Origin: Cryphonectria parasitica EP155
Taxonomy: Eukaryota > Ascomycota > Sordariomycetes > Diaporthales > Cryphonectriaceae
Length of the DNA stretch: 64,000 bases
Assembly: GCF_011745365.1 (NCBI RefSeq)
Contig: NW_024468915.1
Span: 124,001 to 188,000 of the forward strand
Direction of reading: 5' to 3'
The notes beneath the pieces are model-generated. The model searched no databases. It was not told the DNA's origin and saw nothing but the letters and a program-made list of their open reading frames with translations. Both the position numbers and the translations under genes were made by a program. This document shows, in pieces, positions 35,008 through 44,922 of the stretch; the stretch's first letter is position 1, and every line of letters starts with the position of its first letter.

Positions 35008-35490
35008 TCAATCAAGCAATCTCGCTGTTCTTAGAATTGCGCCGGCACCTGGACTGCCGATGAGGAGCGAGAAGGAAATCATGCCAACCAAGGAACGCAA
35101 TAATCATGATCGTTGCTTTGCTCTGAGCGGAGATGAAGCAGAACAATATAAGGCTAGTGGTAAATGCACAGGGGGTGACGGTATTGAACGAACCGATTCT
35201 ATCAGAGCGTTGGGAATGACTTGGCCACAGCAAGAGCCGACGTTGAGGATGGGCACGAAGTAGAACGACAGTTCGGTGTCTAGTATGTTTTGATCTTCGG
35301 CGTAGAAGGATACAAAGATGATGAAGATAGTGGTGCCTATCATACCAAGGAAAATTGTAGCAACGAAATTCATGTAGGGTATGTCAGTGAAAGCGGTCGA
35401 ATCAATGAAACCGCGTGGCTTCTGCGGCTTGACGCGGATTCGCATCATCATCAAAGGGATCGTGGCCAAGTGTTGAATTGCTGGCGCCGC
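35008..35490 (-). pseudogene. MFS monocarboxylate-type transporter relic
   Basis: The minus strand reads VKPQKPRGF, then FTDIPYMNFVATIFLGMIGTT, AEDQNILDTELSFYFVPIL and GSCCGQVIPNAL: the central loop and start of the second six-helix bundle of a fungal MCT-like (MFS) permease. A frameshift near 35200 moves the continuation (DRIGSFNTVTPCAFTTSLIL) to another frame. A second jump leads straight to the conserved GSPGAGAIL near 35045, ending at TGA 35008-35010, so a segment is deleted. The N-terminal half is absent. Confidence 0.65.
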
Positions 35491-36191
35491 GGGTTCCCTT
35501 CCGGGTAGCTTCTGTGCCACTGTTTCGTGTTGGATGGGTCATAACACGGCTATACCCGCATCTCAGACAGAGAGCGGGCCCGACAGCGTGCTTGAACGAG
35601 CATGAGACGAAGTAATCATGGCTCCCCCGACCCCCACGGGCACGCACAGAGCGAGTCAGAAAGGAGATTCCGATTCGCCGCGCGATAGTTACAAATTGTT
35701 GAGTACTCAATTCTGTGCTGGTGTCCAAGCACCTCGGTCGTTCAACCTTTGTTGTCGGCCACAATCTCCACAGTTCGTGTTAGATGACGGTACTCCCGAT
35801 TACGGGCCCGGGGCACATGCTACCATTTGGGACAGAGCACGTGTCAAGCATTTTGTGCATAGGCATATGCATAGTTGTGGGCACTTGCGAGCTATGGTCT
35901 CCGATTGCAGATTGGCATAGTCCAATACAGGATATTGATGAACAGACTATAACGCTATCATATTTCAATCTCACAAGTCACATGCCAGGCCACAATGTAT
36001 GACTTGTAGTGATGAAAGTTTATCTAGGTTTGTAAATCTTCAACTGTCATAACCCTTGGAGCCGCGCTCAACCAAATCTTCAATCAGGTTTAATACTTCG
36101 TTTCCGACAATCGGATCAGACTTATGCTTGCCTTCCTTGGAGGCTCTCGAACGCCTTAAAGCGTTGGTTTTTCTGCACTTTGGCCTTTCTT
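35491..36191. other. Intergenic region, no supported gene
   Basis: 700 bp upstream of the MCT relic and downstream of the DUF2235 gene. Small ORFs show no recognisable similarity. Confidence 0.4.
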
Positions 36192-37717
36192 CTAGGCCTC
36201 GCGCTGCCGAAGCATTTTCCCTTGATGCCTTATACTAGCAACGTTAGGCAGGTGAGGATTGTCGCCTCCCTTGTCTGGAATGGAAGCTTTGTCTAATATT
36301 CCGGCTTGTATCATCTCATATACGCTCGGGTGGATTTCTGCATCTAGAGGCAAGTCACGGGGCGCTCCTAGATTGGGTGGATACCTAACAGGTATCCAGC
36401 GGCCTCTGATTAGCTCAAGGCGCGTGAAAAGTGGCAGAAGCTCTGCAGAAGAACATAAATTATATGTAATAATCATTAGCTAGCCGCTATAATATATTTA
36501 CTTCAGAATGTTTCAATCTATGATAGCATAATGACGACAACTTACCGATAATCCACCACAGAAACACGTAGAGGAGCCCCACGCCGCCTCCGCGTCTCAG
36601 CATATCATGTGGCTGGTTTGTACGCCGGCGAACCTCAAAAGCCGTGGTCTCTGCCTCCTCCTTTCCTGGGAATTTGTTCTCCGATTCGACAATGTTAACC
36701 ACGTAAGGAGAGTTGAATGAGAGTTTGCGGGTCGAACCCGGCAGATTTAGCACTTCTTGGATCATCCAGAAGAGAGGCGTGTCGGATAGGAGGTGTCTTT
36801 GCCCGTGTTGAAGGTCCCATCCTCCTCCCACATCGGCATGATTGCCAGCGAACCAGACTTCCTTAAGGTCAACAGGCGGGCCATCTTTGTCGACATGGAA
36901 CAGTGCCGGTTTGAACTTGAGGCGCCGCTCATGGATGGAGACAGCATGCCGAATGTGTCGAGCTGCTGGGCTGGCCATGTATCGGTACGACTTTCGATGG
37001 CGGGGAATCTCAAACTGGCCCACGCTGTTGACACAGTCGAAGAGTCCGAGAAAGTGGACGGCAGCTCCTGGACGGCAGAAGGCTGCCTTGAACTTGACCA
37101 TGTAGCTCCTCAGAGCCTTGTCTTTGTCGGCCTGTGGCTCGTTCCCACGTGAATTCTGGAAGTTGCTGAACGTTTCCCATGCGAACGGGACCATCTCTTC
37201 GTTGCCCTTGGACAAGAGGCCGATCTCGTGCACCATCTCTGCCAGGAAGCGAGCTGTGTAGGCTCCGCGCGAGAAGCCGAAGATGTAAATATGATCGTCC
37301 TTCTCGTAGTGACGCATGATAAACTTATAGCCTGCCAGAACATGGTCTTCGAAGGATACCCCGATAGCTTGGTCCAATGTAGTGATGAAGAAAGGCTTGG
37401 CAGCTGACCAGAACCGCAAGAGAGCTTTGGTAGGTGATTCGTCTAACATATGTCCCAATGCCAGCTGGTTGATAACGCAGTCGTCAATACAGATGGTCCG
37501 CGCGGTCAAGATTGAAAGGTGTCACCTGAGTCTCATGAGACTTACGCTGGTAGTAGTGGTATTGCCCCGGAGTATCTCTGAGGAGCATCTGGTAGAGCTT
37601 CACAATGTTCGTGTCCTTCTCGGCTCCTTCGAAGCGATTGCCAGTCCCATCAAAACATAGCACAATGCGCCGAGGGCTCGCGAAGAACTCCACGTTAGAA
37701 ATCACGGATGGAGTCAT
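36192..37717 (-). CDS. DUF2235 alpha/beta-hydrolase (Tle1-like), possibly damaged
   Basis: In-frame model with exons 37717-37546, 37442-36546 and 36442-36192 gives 439 aa. It shows [12 protein letters not shown] at the N-terminus, the GFSRGA nucleophile elbow, [10 protein letters not shown] with the acidic residue, and a C-terminal [18 protein letters not shown] block. This is the DUF2235 family of predicted hydrolases or phospholipases, widespread in fungi. The first intron is a problem: a better acceptor at 37465 would give the family's PGIGTYV right after HYYQ, but that path runs into another frame a few codons later. The in-frame acceptor at 37443 drops PGIGTYV. Either a small indel damaged the gene or a shortened splice form is used. 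Confidence 0.75.
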
Positions 37718-38611
37718 GGTGGCAACAATGTATGAACTCGTGCAAGAGAGGATAAGTCTAGAGTAGCAAGAACAAAGTTTTGTTTACAGCTCATATGATT
37801 AGCAAGACCGGTTGATTTTTACAGCCATATCTCAAGCTCCATGCGTCTCCAATGTCTGACTGGAACTGATCCGCATGTTAGAATCTCAGCTGTAGCCACA
37901 CTGCCCCATCTCAACAAATTTTGTTGAGATGTTCACCCGTTGATCCAGTCGGCTCCAGTATTTCCTGCGAACCGTATGATCACTGTACGCGCCGATGCGC
38001 ATATGCTACCACCTGCCACATCTGCAATAAATAGTTCAGAACGATAATGAAGAATTAAACCTCATCCAATAAACGACAACACATCGTGCATACATGTTTA
38101 GAGCTAATCAATAATCGAGTAACTTATCTATTAGTAAGAATAATCGTGGAGAATAAGCTCAGCAGCAAGGAGCAGAATACGAGCTGGCTAACTCGGCCCC
38201 ATCAGAACGAATTGATGTGGCAGGAGCTTGTCATTTTCATGCATACAGACTATCTCATGTTGACATTCTCAGCTGGAATTTGTTCGGTTAAAATTCATAG
38301 AACAAGCATGGCGGCAGGGAGCAGAATATGAGCTGGCTAACTCGGCTCTATCGAAATTGACTCTTACACTTCATAGTGATCTGAGCATCTCAACAGATTT
38401 TCTGCAGTAACAACAAAAGCATTCGAACCTAAGTGGTTGATGCATTTGAACAGTGTATATCGGTTGCGCAAGACCTGGGAGGCAGCTTTCACATGCGAGC
38501 TTCTAAGTTCCCTAGACTGATTATATATAACACATCTTAACCTGAAATATCAGTAAAAGAAATTTCTGTTGCATAATCGTCTACATTCTGATTACCAACA
38601 AGCACTTCACC
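37718..38611. other. Intergenic with palindrome and direct repeat
   Basis: Between the divergent DUF2235 and dioxygenase genes. It has a 23-nt palindrome at 37908-37930 and a direct repeat of about 50 bp (about 38159-38210 and 38311-38360, sharing GAGCTGGCTAACTCGG). No gene seen. Confidence 0.5.
37908..37930. repeat. Perfect 23-nt palindrome
   Basis: 11-bp arms (ATCTCAACAAA) around a single T, about 190 bp upstream of the DUF2235 start. Confidence 0.7.
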
Positions 38612-40630
38612 ATGGCAAGCTGGTTCAAGCCCCCATCTTGTCAGTTCGTCGTCAATCCCAAGACCAAGTCTCGCACTTTCACGTGTTCCTGGGACCCTCT
38701 CATCTTTCGTTCAAGGCAGAAAGGATGGACGTACATCAACGTTCAGTGGTTTTCGTCCAGCACGATCATCATCATCATGCTGGTTTTCTTGTTGTGTTCT
38801 GTTTTATACATGCTGATCACCGGGATTATTGAAAGATGCCGTGCAGCAAAAAATAAAAGTTGCACTAAGAGGCCATGCAAAGCCACACTGGCGGCCCTGG
38901 AGAGCATCCGTGACACTACGCCTGGCATTTTCGCTCGGCTGAGTCACTATTTTGATCGCAGAGCCATTGCCCAGCGTGAGGATGACGAGAAGTTCCAGGC
39001 GGGAGAGCCGTATGGCGATCCTCAGGTGGTTTCCACGAGCCTAGCAGAGAACCTTCGCGCGGTTGGTCTCAAGGCCCATCCTAAAGACCTCCAGACCATG
39101 ATAGAGAGGTTCAGGCACAGAGGAAAACCCGTCAACGACCGACAGATGGAGGTAAGTTGGGCCAGCAACTGATGGTCATTTAAGGTTTCTCTCAAACCAC
39201 ATTGCTAATAGCGCAATGATCCTTCCAGATGGAGAAGATGATCGCCATCACATCTTCGTTGCCGCGCCACTCAACGACGCGCAAGAAGTTGACTGGGTTT
39301 ATCGTCGATACCCTATAGTCCAGCCTACAACACCCGCCTTTAAGTTACCTGGGGAATAATTTCCAGTATCGAACAGCAGATGGGAGCTACAACGTACGTA
39401 CAGCTTGATGGAGAGTCAGGCAGATCTTACCTGCGAAGAAAGTGCTGACAGTCATCATACTGTAGAATCCTCTTGTGCCAGACTTAGGAAGAGCCGGAAG
39501 CCACTATGCCAGAACAGTGCCAAAGATCAAGTCGATCCACGGGGTGCCTCCAGATCCTGGGCTCCTCTTTGATCGTGCGTTTCTACTCACTCACATAAAC
39601 CTGCCTACGCCGTGCTAATATACACGTCCACACCAGTACTTATGGCCCGGACGGACACCTCGTTTAAAGAGAATCCTGCTGGCATTTCATCTGTTCTCTT
39701 CTATCATGCTTCTATCATCATACACGGTATGCACTAAACCCTTCCCCCCTCAAGAAAAGAATACACCCCCATTTTTCAGATAGGAGATCGTACATAACTA
39801 CTTTACTGATATTGTCTCACATCCAGACGTATTTCGGTCGAACAGGTTCGACAGTGACATCTCCGACACATCTTCCTACCTTGACCTGGCACCCTTATAT
39901 GGATCAAGCCGTGAGGACCAATTGAGGGTCCGAACGATGGAGTGTGGTCTACTGAAGCCTGACACGTTCCACGAGCGTAGGCTCCTAGGCCAGCCACCCG
40001 GCATCAACGTCATTCTTATCATGTATAACCGCTTCCACAACTACGTGGCAGACATTTTGCTCAAGATCAACGAAGGGAATCGCTTTAGCCTGCCTCCAAC
40101 AAGAACAGAGGAAGAGCGGATAGAAGCGCTAGCAAAACAAGATGAGAACCTCTTCCAGACTGCGAGGCTGTAAGTAGGACACCGTCCTTGATTTTTGGCG
40201 TACCTGGCACGACAACAATTATATCAACCTCTCTGATAATGAAGCCAATTCTATCTGTAGGATCGTCGGCGGTCTTTACATCAACATCTGCCTCCATGAC
40301 TATCTCCGAGGGCTCACAAATACCCTCCACTCAACAAGCGATTGGACCCTCGACCCACGCGTTGCCGTGAACAGACATTTTGATGCTGAAGGAGTTCCTC
40401 GGGGCGTGGGAAATCAAGTCTCGGCCGAGTTCAACCTGCTCTACCGATTTCACTCCACAATTTCTAAGCGAGACGAGCGGTGGCTGAACGAATTCCTACG
40501 GAGCCTATTCCCTGAGACGGACAAGCCTCTGGACCAGCTCGCACCCAACGATAACCCTAGCCCTAGCCCTAGCCCTAGCTCTAGCCCTAGGCGGAAGCTC
40601 AGCCTATCTCACGATTTCCAGGGATTTTAA
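38612..40630 (+). pseudogene. Ppo-type fatty-acid dioxygenase, truncated, with nonsense codon
   Basis: From ATG 38612 exon 1 (to 39151) encodes a membrane segment near residues 50-72 and a region typical of fungal linoleate dioxygenases (psi-factor-producing oxygenases). Later exons read SLQHPPLSYLG, DLGRAGSHYARTV, SVLFYHASIIIHDVF with the distal His, SSYLDLAPLYGS, KLFPETDKP-type sequence and AEFNLLYRFH with the proximal His. TAG at 39316-39318 replaces a Trp codon just before SLQHPPLSYLG. The frame ends at 40630, after a hexamer repeat coding for Pro-Ser, so the end of the peroxidase domain and the whole P450-like half are missing. Intact relatives are about 1,000-1,100 aa. Splice sites look functional. 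Confidence 0.82.
40553..40591. repeat. CCCTAG hexamer array
   Basis: About six CCCTAG units, one of them CTCTAG, at the 3' breakpoint of the dioxygenase pseudogene. One base per unit differs from the telomeric CCCTAA. Confidence 0.85.
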
Positions 40631-41374
40631 AGTACTGAAAGAATTTCCCTAGTGTGCTATTCCACTTGCAAACACTGTATTCCTCGGGCAGACTATCCAG
40701 AATCAAGACTCCATCTTCTTCCCAGTAATGTGGCAGGTTAATGATGGGAACTTGGATGTCGGACGCTGGGTCATGGTCCAACTGTCCATGTTCAGCTGGC
40801 TCAGTAACCCGCGGGGCATTGCTCGACTCTGGTAGGTTTGCATTCGACATTATTAACGTGTCTCAAATGAAAGATGATCGGAAAATCTCAATGTTGTGTC
40901 AAAACTGGGTGGAGTAGGGGTGGCTTGCTAAAGATGCAGGTCATGAGAATAGGCTCATCAGGGACTATAGCGAAGTGACAATGTCGATGAAGAACTCTTG
41001 CCTCAATATATAGTAGATATCAAATCACAACAATACCTTTCATAGCCCAGGCTGGAGTCTTTCTAACCCCTGAACTGGATCCTATGATGACCACACTTCT
41101 CTAAGTAAAGTAGCAAGTACTATAGTTAAAGAGTGTAGCTGATTCTAGCAGAAGCACACATTGGGCAGCATTGACTTGTGGATTATCACAAAAGGCCTTG
41201 TCAAATAGCAATAGACAACTTGACCCCTGCCTAAGACCCAAATCAAACTAGCTTCGATAAGGTTTAGCAAACGTTTCAACAAACAACTCCAAAAACAAAC
41301 TTGATTCCGCCAGAGCCTTATTCAGCTTTTATGAAAAGACAGCTATCTGGGGCCCTGATGCTGTAGGTGAAGGT
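40631..41374. other. Intergenic, no firm gene
   Basis: A minus-strand ORF from ATG 40850 to 40599 encodes 83 aa without recognisable domain and overlaps the end of the dioxygenase relic; I do not call it. The rest is AT-rich. Confidence 0.35.
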
Positions 41375-42028
41375 TGTGTGAGTCCGACCGTTACGCAGCT
41401 ATATAGGCCACAGCCGTTTCCAGTCAGCTGGAAGTAATCACTCCTTTTAGCTGTCGCATAGGTTATAAGTCCTTTCGCTTGTTCCCTGATATATAAGCTG
41501 TGCGAGGGCCAGTGAGTCACTGGCCCAGGGCCGTGCACGGCCCCTCCAGTCAGCCAACAGCCAGACCTGTTAATAGCCTCAGATAGCTGGCCTCGTGGCG
41601 TTTTTCTCTTCCTTTCTCTTTCTTCTTCAGCGCTCGGCAATACAATCTTTTTGCCCTCACACATAAGCAACTCCATAGCAAGTTCCTACTTCAGTAGGGA
41701 ACAATCCAGCCCTACTTAGGAAAAAGAAAATCGTTCGAACTACCATCTGATCACATTACAAACCTGGGTATGGTCACTAAAAGGCTCACTTTCAGAAGCT
41801 CCTGCATGCCTCGCCTTGAGCCCCGGGTATGGCCAATTGAGAAAAGACTCATCTTAGAGACTGATTAATAGTCTCGCACTATATTCAGTTCAGCCTTCCT
41901 AGTCTACTCTACAGCTTGATCATCTCTAGAGTAGAGGGGGGGTGTGTAAGTCCGACCGTTATGCAGCTATATAGGCTACAGCCGTTTCCAGTCAGCTGGG
42001 AGTGGTCACTCCTTTTAGCTGTCGCATA
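41375..42028. repeat. Pair of 86-bp direct repeats, LTR-like region
   Basis: 41375-41460 and 41943-42028 share a nearly identical block (GTCCGACCGTTA, GCAGCTATATAGG, CAGCCGTTTCCAGTCAGCTG, CTCCTTTTAGCTGTCGCATA). The interval of 568 bp, a TATA-like TATATAAGC at 41490-41500 and a start near TGTGTGAG would fit one LTR followed by a truncated copy, but no TG..CA ends, primer-binding site or coding part was found. Confidence 0.5.
41506..41543. repeat. Two adjacent perfect palindromes
   Basis: 41506-41526 has arms GGGCCAGTGA around a central G and contains TGAGTCA. 41528-41543 is GGGCCGTGCACGGCCC. One base separates them. Confidence 0.85.
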
Positions 42029-42120
42029 AAGGTCACCTGCATCACCCGCGTCACCCGCGTCACCTGCTGCTGTGGGTAAAGGTCAGCTGTGGATAAAAGT
42101 CACCTGCGTCACCCGCTGCC
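42029..42120. repeat. CACCTGC/CACCCGC-type short tandem repeats
   Basis: Degenerate 9-mer units such as GTCACCCGC and GTCACCTGC repeat several times between the 86-bp repeat and the 241-bp array. Confidence 0.6.
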
Positions 42121-42141
42121 TACCAAAATATCATCAATACA

Positions 42142-42745
42142 TATTTCAGCTTGTTGCATTATGTTGATCATTTCCCAGATATACTATTCACCTTACAAGA
42201 CTTGCACGTACTATCTTCGCTTGCTGCAGAGATGCTTGACAATTGAATGCCGCAAACCCGATCCTCCTGCACCCAGCAGCAACAGCCAGCTTCACATGTG
42301 AAAACAATAAGGCATCAATAGTAGCAGAGGCTAGGCTTTTATGTTACAGTACATATCTAGTGCAGCCGGTAGAAAAGATAATGTATTTCAGCTTCTTCCT
42401 GTGTTAATCATTTCCCAGATGTACTATTCATCTTACGAGACTTGCATACACTGTCTTCCCTTACTGCAGAGATGATTGACAACTGGATGCCGCAGACCCG
42501 ATCCTCCTGCACCCAGCAGCAACAGCCAGCTTCACATGTGAGAACAATAAGACATCAATAGTAGCAGAGGCTAGGCTTTTATGTTACAGTACATATCTAG
42601 TGCAGCCGGCAAGAAAAGAAAATGTATTTCAGCTTCTTCCTGTGTTGATCATTTCCCAGATATACTAACTATTAGTCTTACACAGACTTGCATATGCTGT
42701 CTTCGCTTGCTGCGGAGATGCTTGTAAATTGAATACTGCAACCCG
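42142..42745. repeat. Tandem repeat, period about 241 bp, 2.5 copies
   Basis: Copies start at 42142, 42384 and 42625, each with TATTTCAGCTT followed by ATCATTTCCCAGAT. The first two carry the same 3' part (CCTGCACCCAGCAGCAACAG, GTTACAGTACATATCTAGTG). The third stops after about 120 bp. Copies differ by a few percent, so the duplication is not recent. No open frame persists through it. Confidence 0.85.
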
Positions 42746-43043
42746 ATTCGGTGAGAGGGTGCTTACTTCCTCGAGATACCTGATTCAGTCAATAACGATG
42801 CTCTGGTCACTTCTCTCGGAAAGCTTCTCTATGCAGGACTGAAAAGAAAATTCCTTCTTCGCAAGCTGAATTGGGTTGGCTGAACTAAAGTATTTATATC
42901 TCGAATTGCTCCTGCGAATCTTGCTCTTTCTTCCGTCCCTTTCTATCTTCTCTCTCCAACCTTTACTCTTTCATCACCGTTGAAAGTCTCTCTCACACCT
43001 ACATTAGCTTTCATACATTAGCACTCACTGCTATAACGCGAAG
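42746..43043 (+). promoter_or_regulatory. Promoter and pyrimidine-rich leader of gene 43044
   Basis: TATTTATATC near 42891 could serve as TATA element. It is followed by a CT-rich tract from about 42905 to 42975, a hallmark of strongly expressed genes in filamentous fungi. Confidence 0.5.
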
Positions 43044-43727
43044 ATGGAGTACACCATCACCATCCAGAACAACACGGGTAATCCCAACGACGCGTTCCGC
43101 TACATCGCTTTCGGCTTTCCTCACGTCACGAACGCTACCCGGGGTGGTACCAGCCTACCTGTTGTCTTCTACCAGTCCCGCCCTCTCCACGACGGCGAGC
43201 CTGTGACCTTCAAAATCTCGTCGGACATCTTCGGCTTTCTCGGTAATGCCAGCCAGAGCAACGTGAGCCTGACCGCGGGTGCCAATATCTCCCTGACCAC
43301 GCCGATCGCCGTCACTCTAGGAGGGCGAGCTGGCGACGGCACCGAGCTAGAAGCTCAACCGAATTCTCTGGGTGCTGGCGTCAGCTTCAAGAAAGCGGCG
43401 ACCGCGCTGTCCCCGCCCGGGACCTTCTCTATCATTGTCAGCAATGCCATCAAGGACAACAACCAGCACGTGGTCGGTTTGGCCAGGAAGATCGACGGTG
43501 ACTACGCACCCCTCACGGTCTTCGGGCTAAACCCCGGCCAGACGTTTGATATCACGCCCGTAGAATCTATCTACATCGCGCGCAGCAACACTACCGCCAC
43601 GAACACGGTGGTCAACGAAACTGCCTTCGCTCTCAAGGCTCAGGTGGACCTGCTGTCTGACCAGCCGGCAGTCACTGTGGCAGATGATGGCAGTGGTAAA
43701 AGCTTCAACGTGCGATACCGCAACTAG
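43044..43727 (+). CDS. Beta-rich protein sharing a domain with the lectin gene
   Basis: Intronless, 227 aa from ATG 43044. No signal peptide, membrane segment or known motif recognised. It opens MEYTITIQNNTG and is rich in Val, Thr, Ser and Asn in alternating patterns, as in beta-sandwich proteins. Its layout follows the first 200 residues of the protein encoded at 44923: YTI-x-x-x-N near the start, a GTFSI/GCFSI strand, a Gly-Leu strand, and an (S/N)P-x-F-(D/E)-(I/V) strand before a final beta region. The two genes thus share an unnamed domain. A CT-rich leader suggests high expression. Function unknown; a carbohydrate- or membrane-related role is possible only by association with the lectin. 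Confidence 0.75.
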   Translation: MEYTITIQNNTGNPNDAFRYIAFGFPHVTNATRGGTSLPVVFYQSRPLHDGEPVTFKISSDIFGFLGNASQSNVSLTAGANISLTTPIAVTLGGRAGDGTELEAQPNSLGAGVSFKKAATALSPPGTFSIIVSNAIKDNNQHVVGLARKIDGDYAPLTVFGLNPGQTFDITPVESIYIARSNTTATNTVVNETAFALKAQVDLLSDQPAVTVADDGSGKSFNVRYRN

Positions 43728-44610
43728 GTACTCCTAACCCGGCAGATTCGGTCCGTTTCGACGAAGGGTGAGGGGTTACCTCAACATGTGAGAGGTGGCA
43801 AGTGATATCTGCTCGGGGGTGACTCTCGTTCCGCTGGCTGGGTAGATATTGTTAAGAAGAAAATTGATCCAATCAAATTCGAAGTGTTTTTTTCCAAGGA
43901 TCCATGCCATTTCCACTTTCAGCTGTGACGAGTATGCATCGTAGTCAGCTATGACGAATATGTATTACCTTTTTTTTTTGCAGACTGCCAGCTTCTAGAA
44001 CAATGCTCACTCGAGCCGCTATTGAATATCAAAACGATTTACTTAGTTGCAGTATGCTATGCTACGTAGCTTCGAGTATGTACCTAGTTAGGGCTAGTAG
44101 CAATCTAATTAGGGAGATGAATGTGAAATATTGACTCTTCAGCTGTGACAACTATATATCACACTGCAGACTGCCAGCCTCTTAATGTAATGCCCGCTCG
44201 AGCCGCTGTTGAATACGAGAGCAGATCATCTGGTTCAGCATGCCATGCTACGTAGCCTCGGATGCCTAACTATCCGAGCCTGGCAGTGACCTAATCAGGT
44301 GTGAAATATTGACTCTTCAGCTGCTGTTGAATACGAGAGCAGATCACCTGGTTCAGCATGCTATGCTACGTAGCTTCGGATGCCTAACTATTCGAGACTG
44401 GGAGTGATCTAATCAGGAAGATGAATGTGAAATATTGACTCTTCAGCTATAGTTAATACATATCACATTGCAGACTGCCAGCCTCTTAATGTAATGCCCG
44501 CTCGAGCCGCCGTTGAATGCGAGAGTAGATCACCTGGTTCAGCATGCTATGCTACATAGCCTCAGATGCTTTACTATCCGAGACTAACAGTGATCTAATC
44601 AGGAGAGTGA
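43728..44610. repeat. Degenerate tandem repeat array
   Basis: Four diverged copies of a block of about 130-200 bp lie between about 43920 and 44610. Each has CAGC/GTATGC(T/C)ATGCTACGTAGC, a CTATCCGAG-like segment and CTAATCAGG; between them TGTGAAATATTGACTCTTCAGC recurs. An ORF starting at 44544 begins inside the last copy and is not called as a gene. Confidence 0.7.
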
Positions 44611-44922
44611 ATACGAAAGTTCCCCCTCGCTTACTGGTATCTATAGGCTTACCGGATCTTGTCATGAGACTGCTGATAGACAAACACCGAGCGCGAATAA
44701 AGCGCTGTCCCTTTATCGTCCAATTCAACCCATTATCGAAACACGTAGAAGAGGGTGTGAGTTGCATAGACGAGTATTCCTCATTACCCAAGCCCCAAGA
44801 AACCGGAAAAGAGATTAACAAACTTCATGGTGATCTCGAAACCATAAGCTTTTTGCCATCAAGCGAATTGGTAAAAGTATAGTAGGCGAAGCTGATCGTC
44901 ATCCAACTCCGCGCATCCAACG

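Noticed and set aside
34808..35263. Plus-strand ORF of 151 aa
   Set aside because: Lies opposite the transporter relic; its composition is explained by the antisense coding remains.
36726..36745. tRNA T-arm-like GGGTCGAACCC
   Set aside because: It lies inside the DUF2235 coding exon and no tRNA fold surrounds it. No tRNA, rRNA or CRISPR array was found in the window.
38459..38475. CGGTT-GCGC-AAGAC half-palindrome upstream of the dioxygenase
   Set aside because: The second arm does not match AACCG, so it does not qualify as a fourth full site.
40599..40850. Minus-strand 83-aa ORF with ATG
   Set aside because: No recognisable domain and it overlaps the end of the dioxygenase pseudogene.
44544..44882. 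112-aa ORF with ATG
   Set aside because: Starts inside a tandem-repeat copy and shows no similarity.
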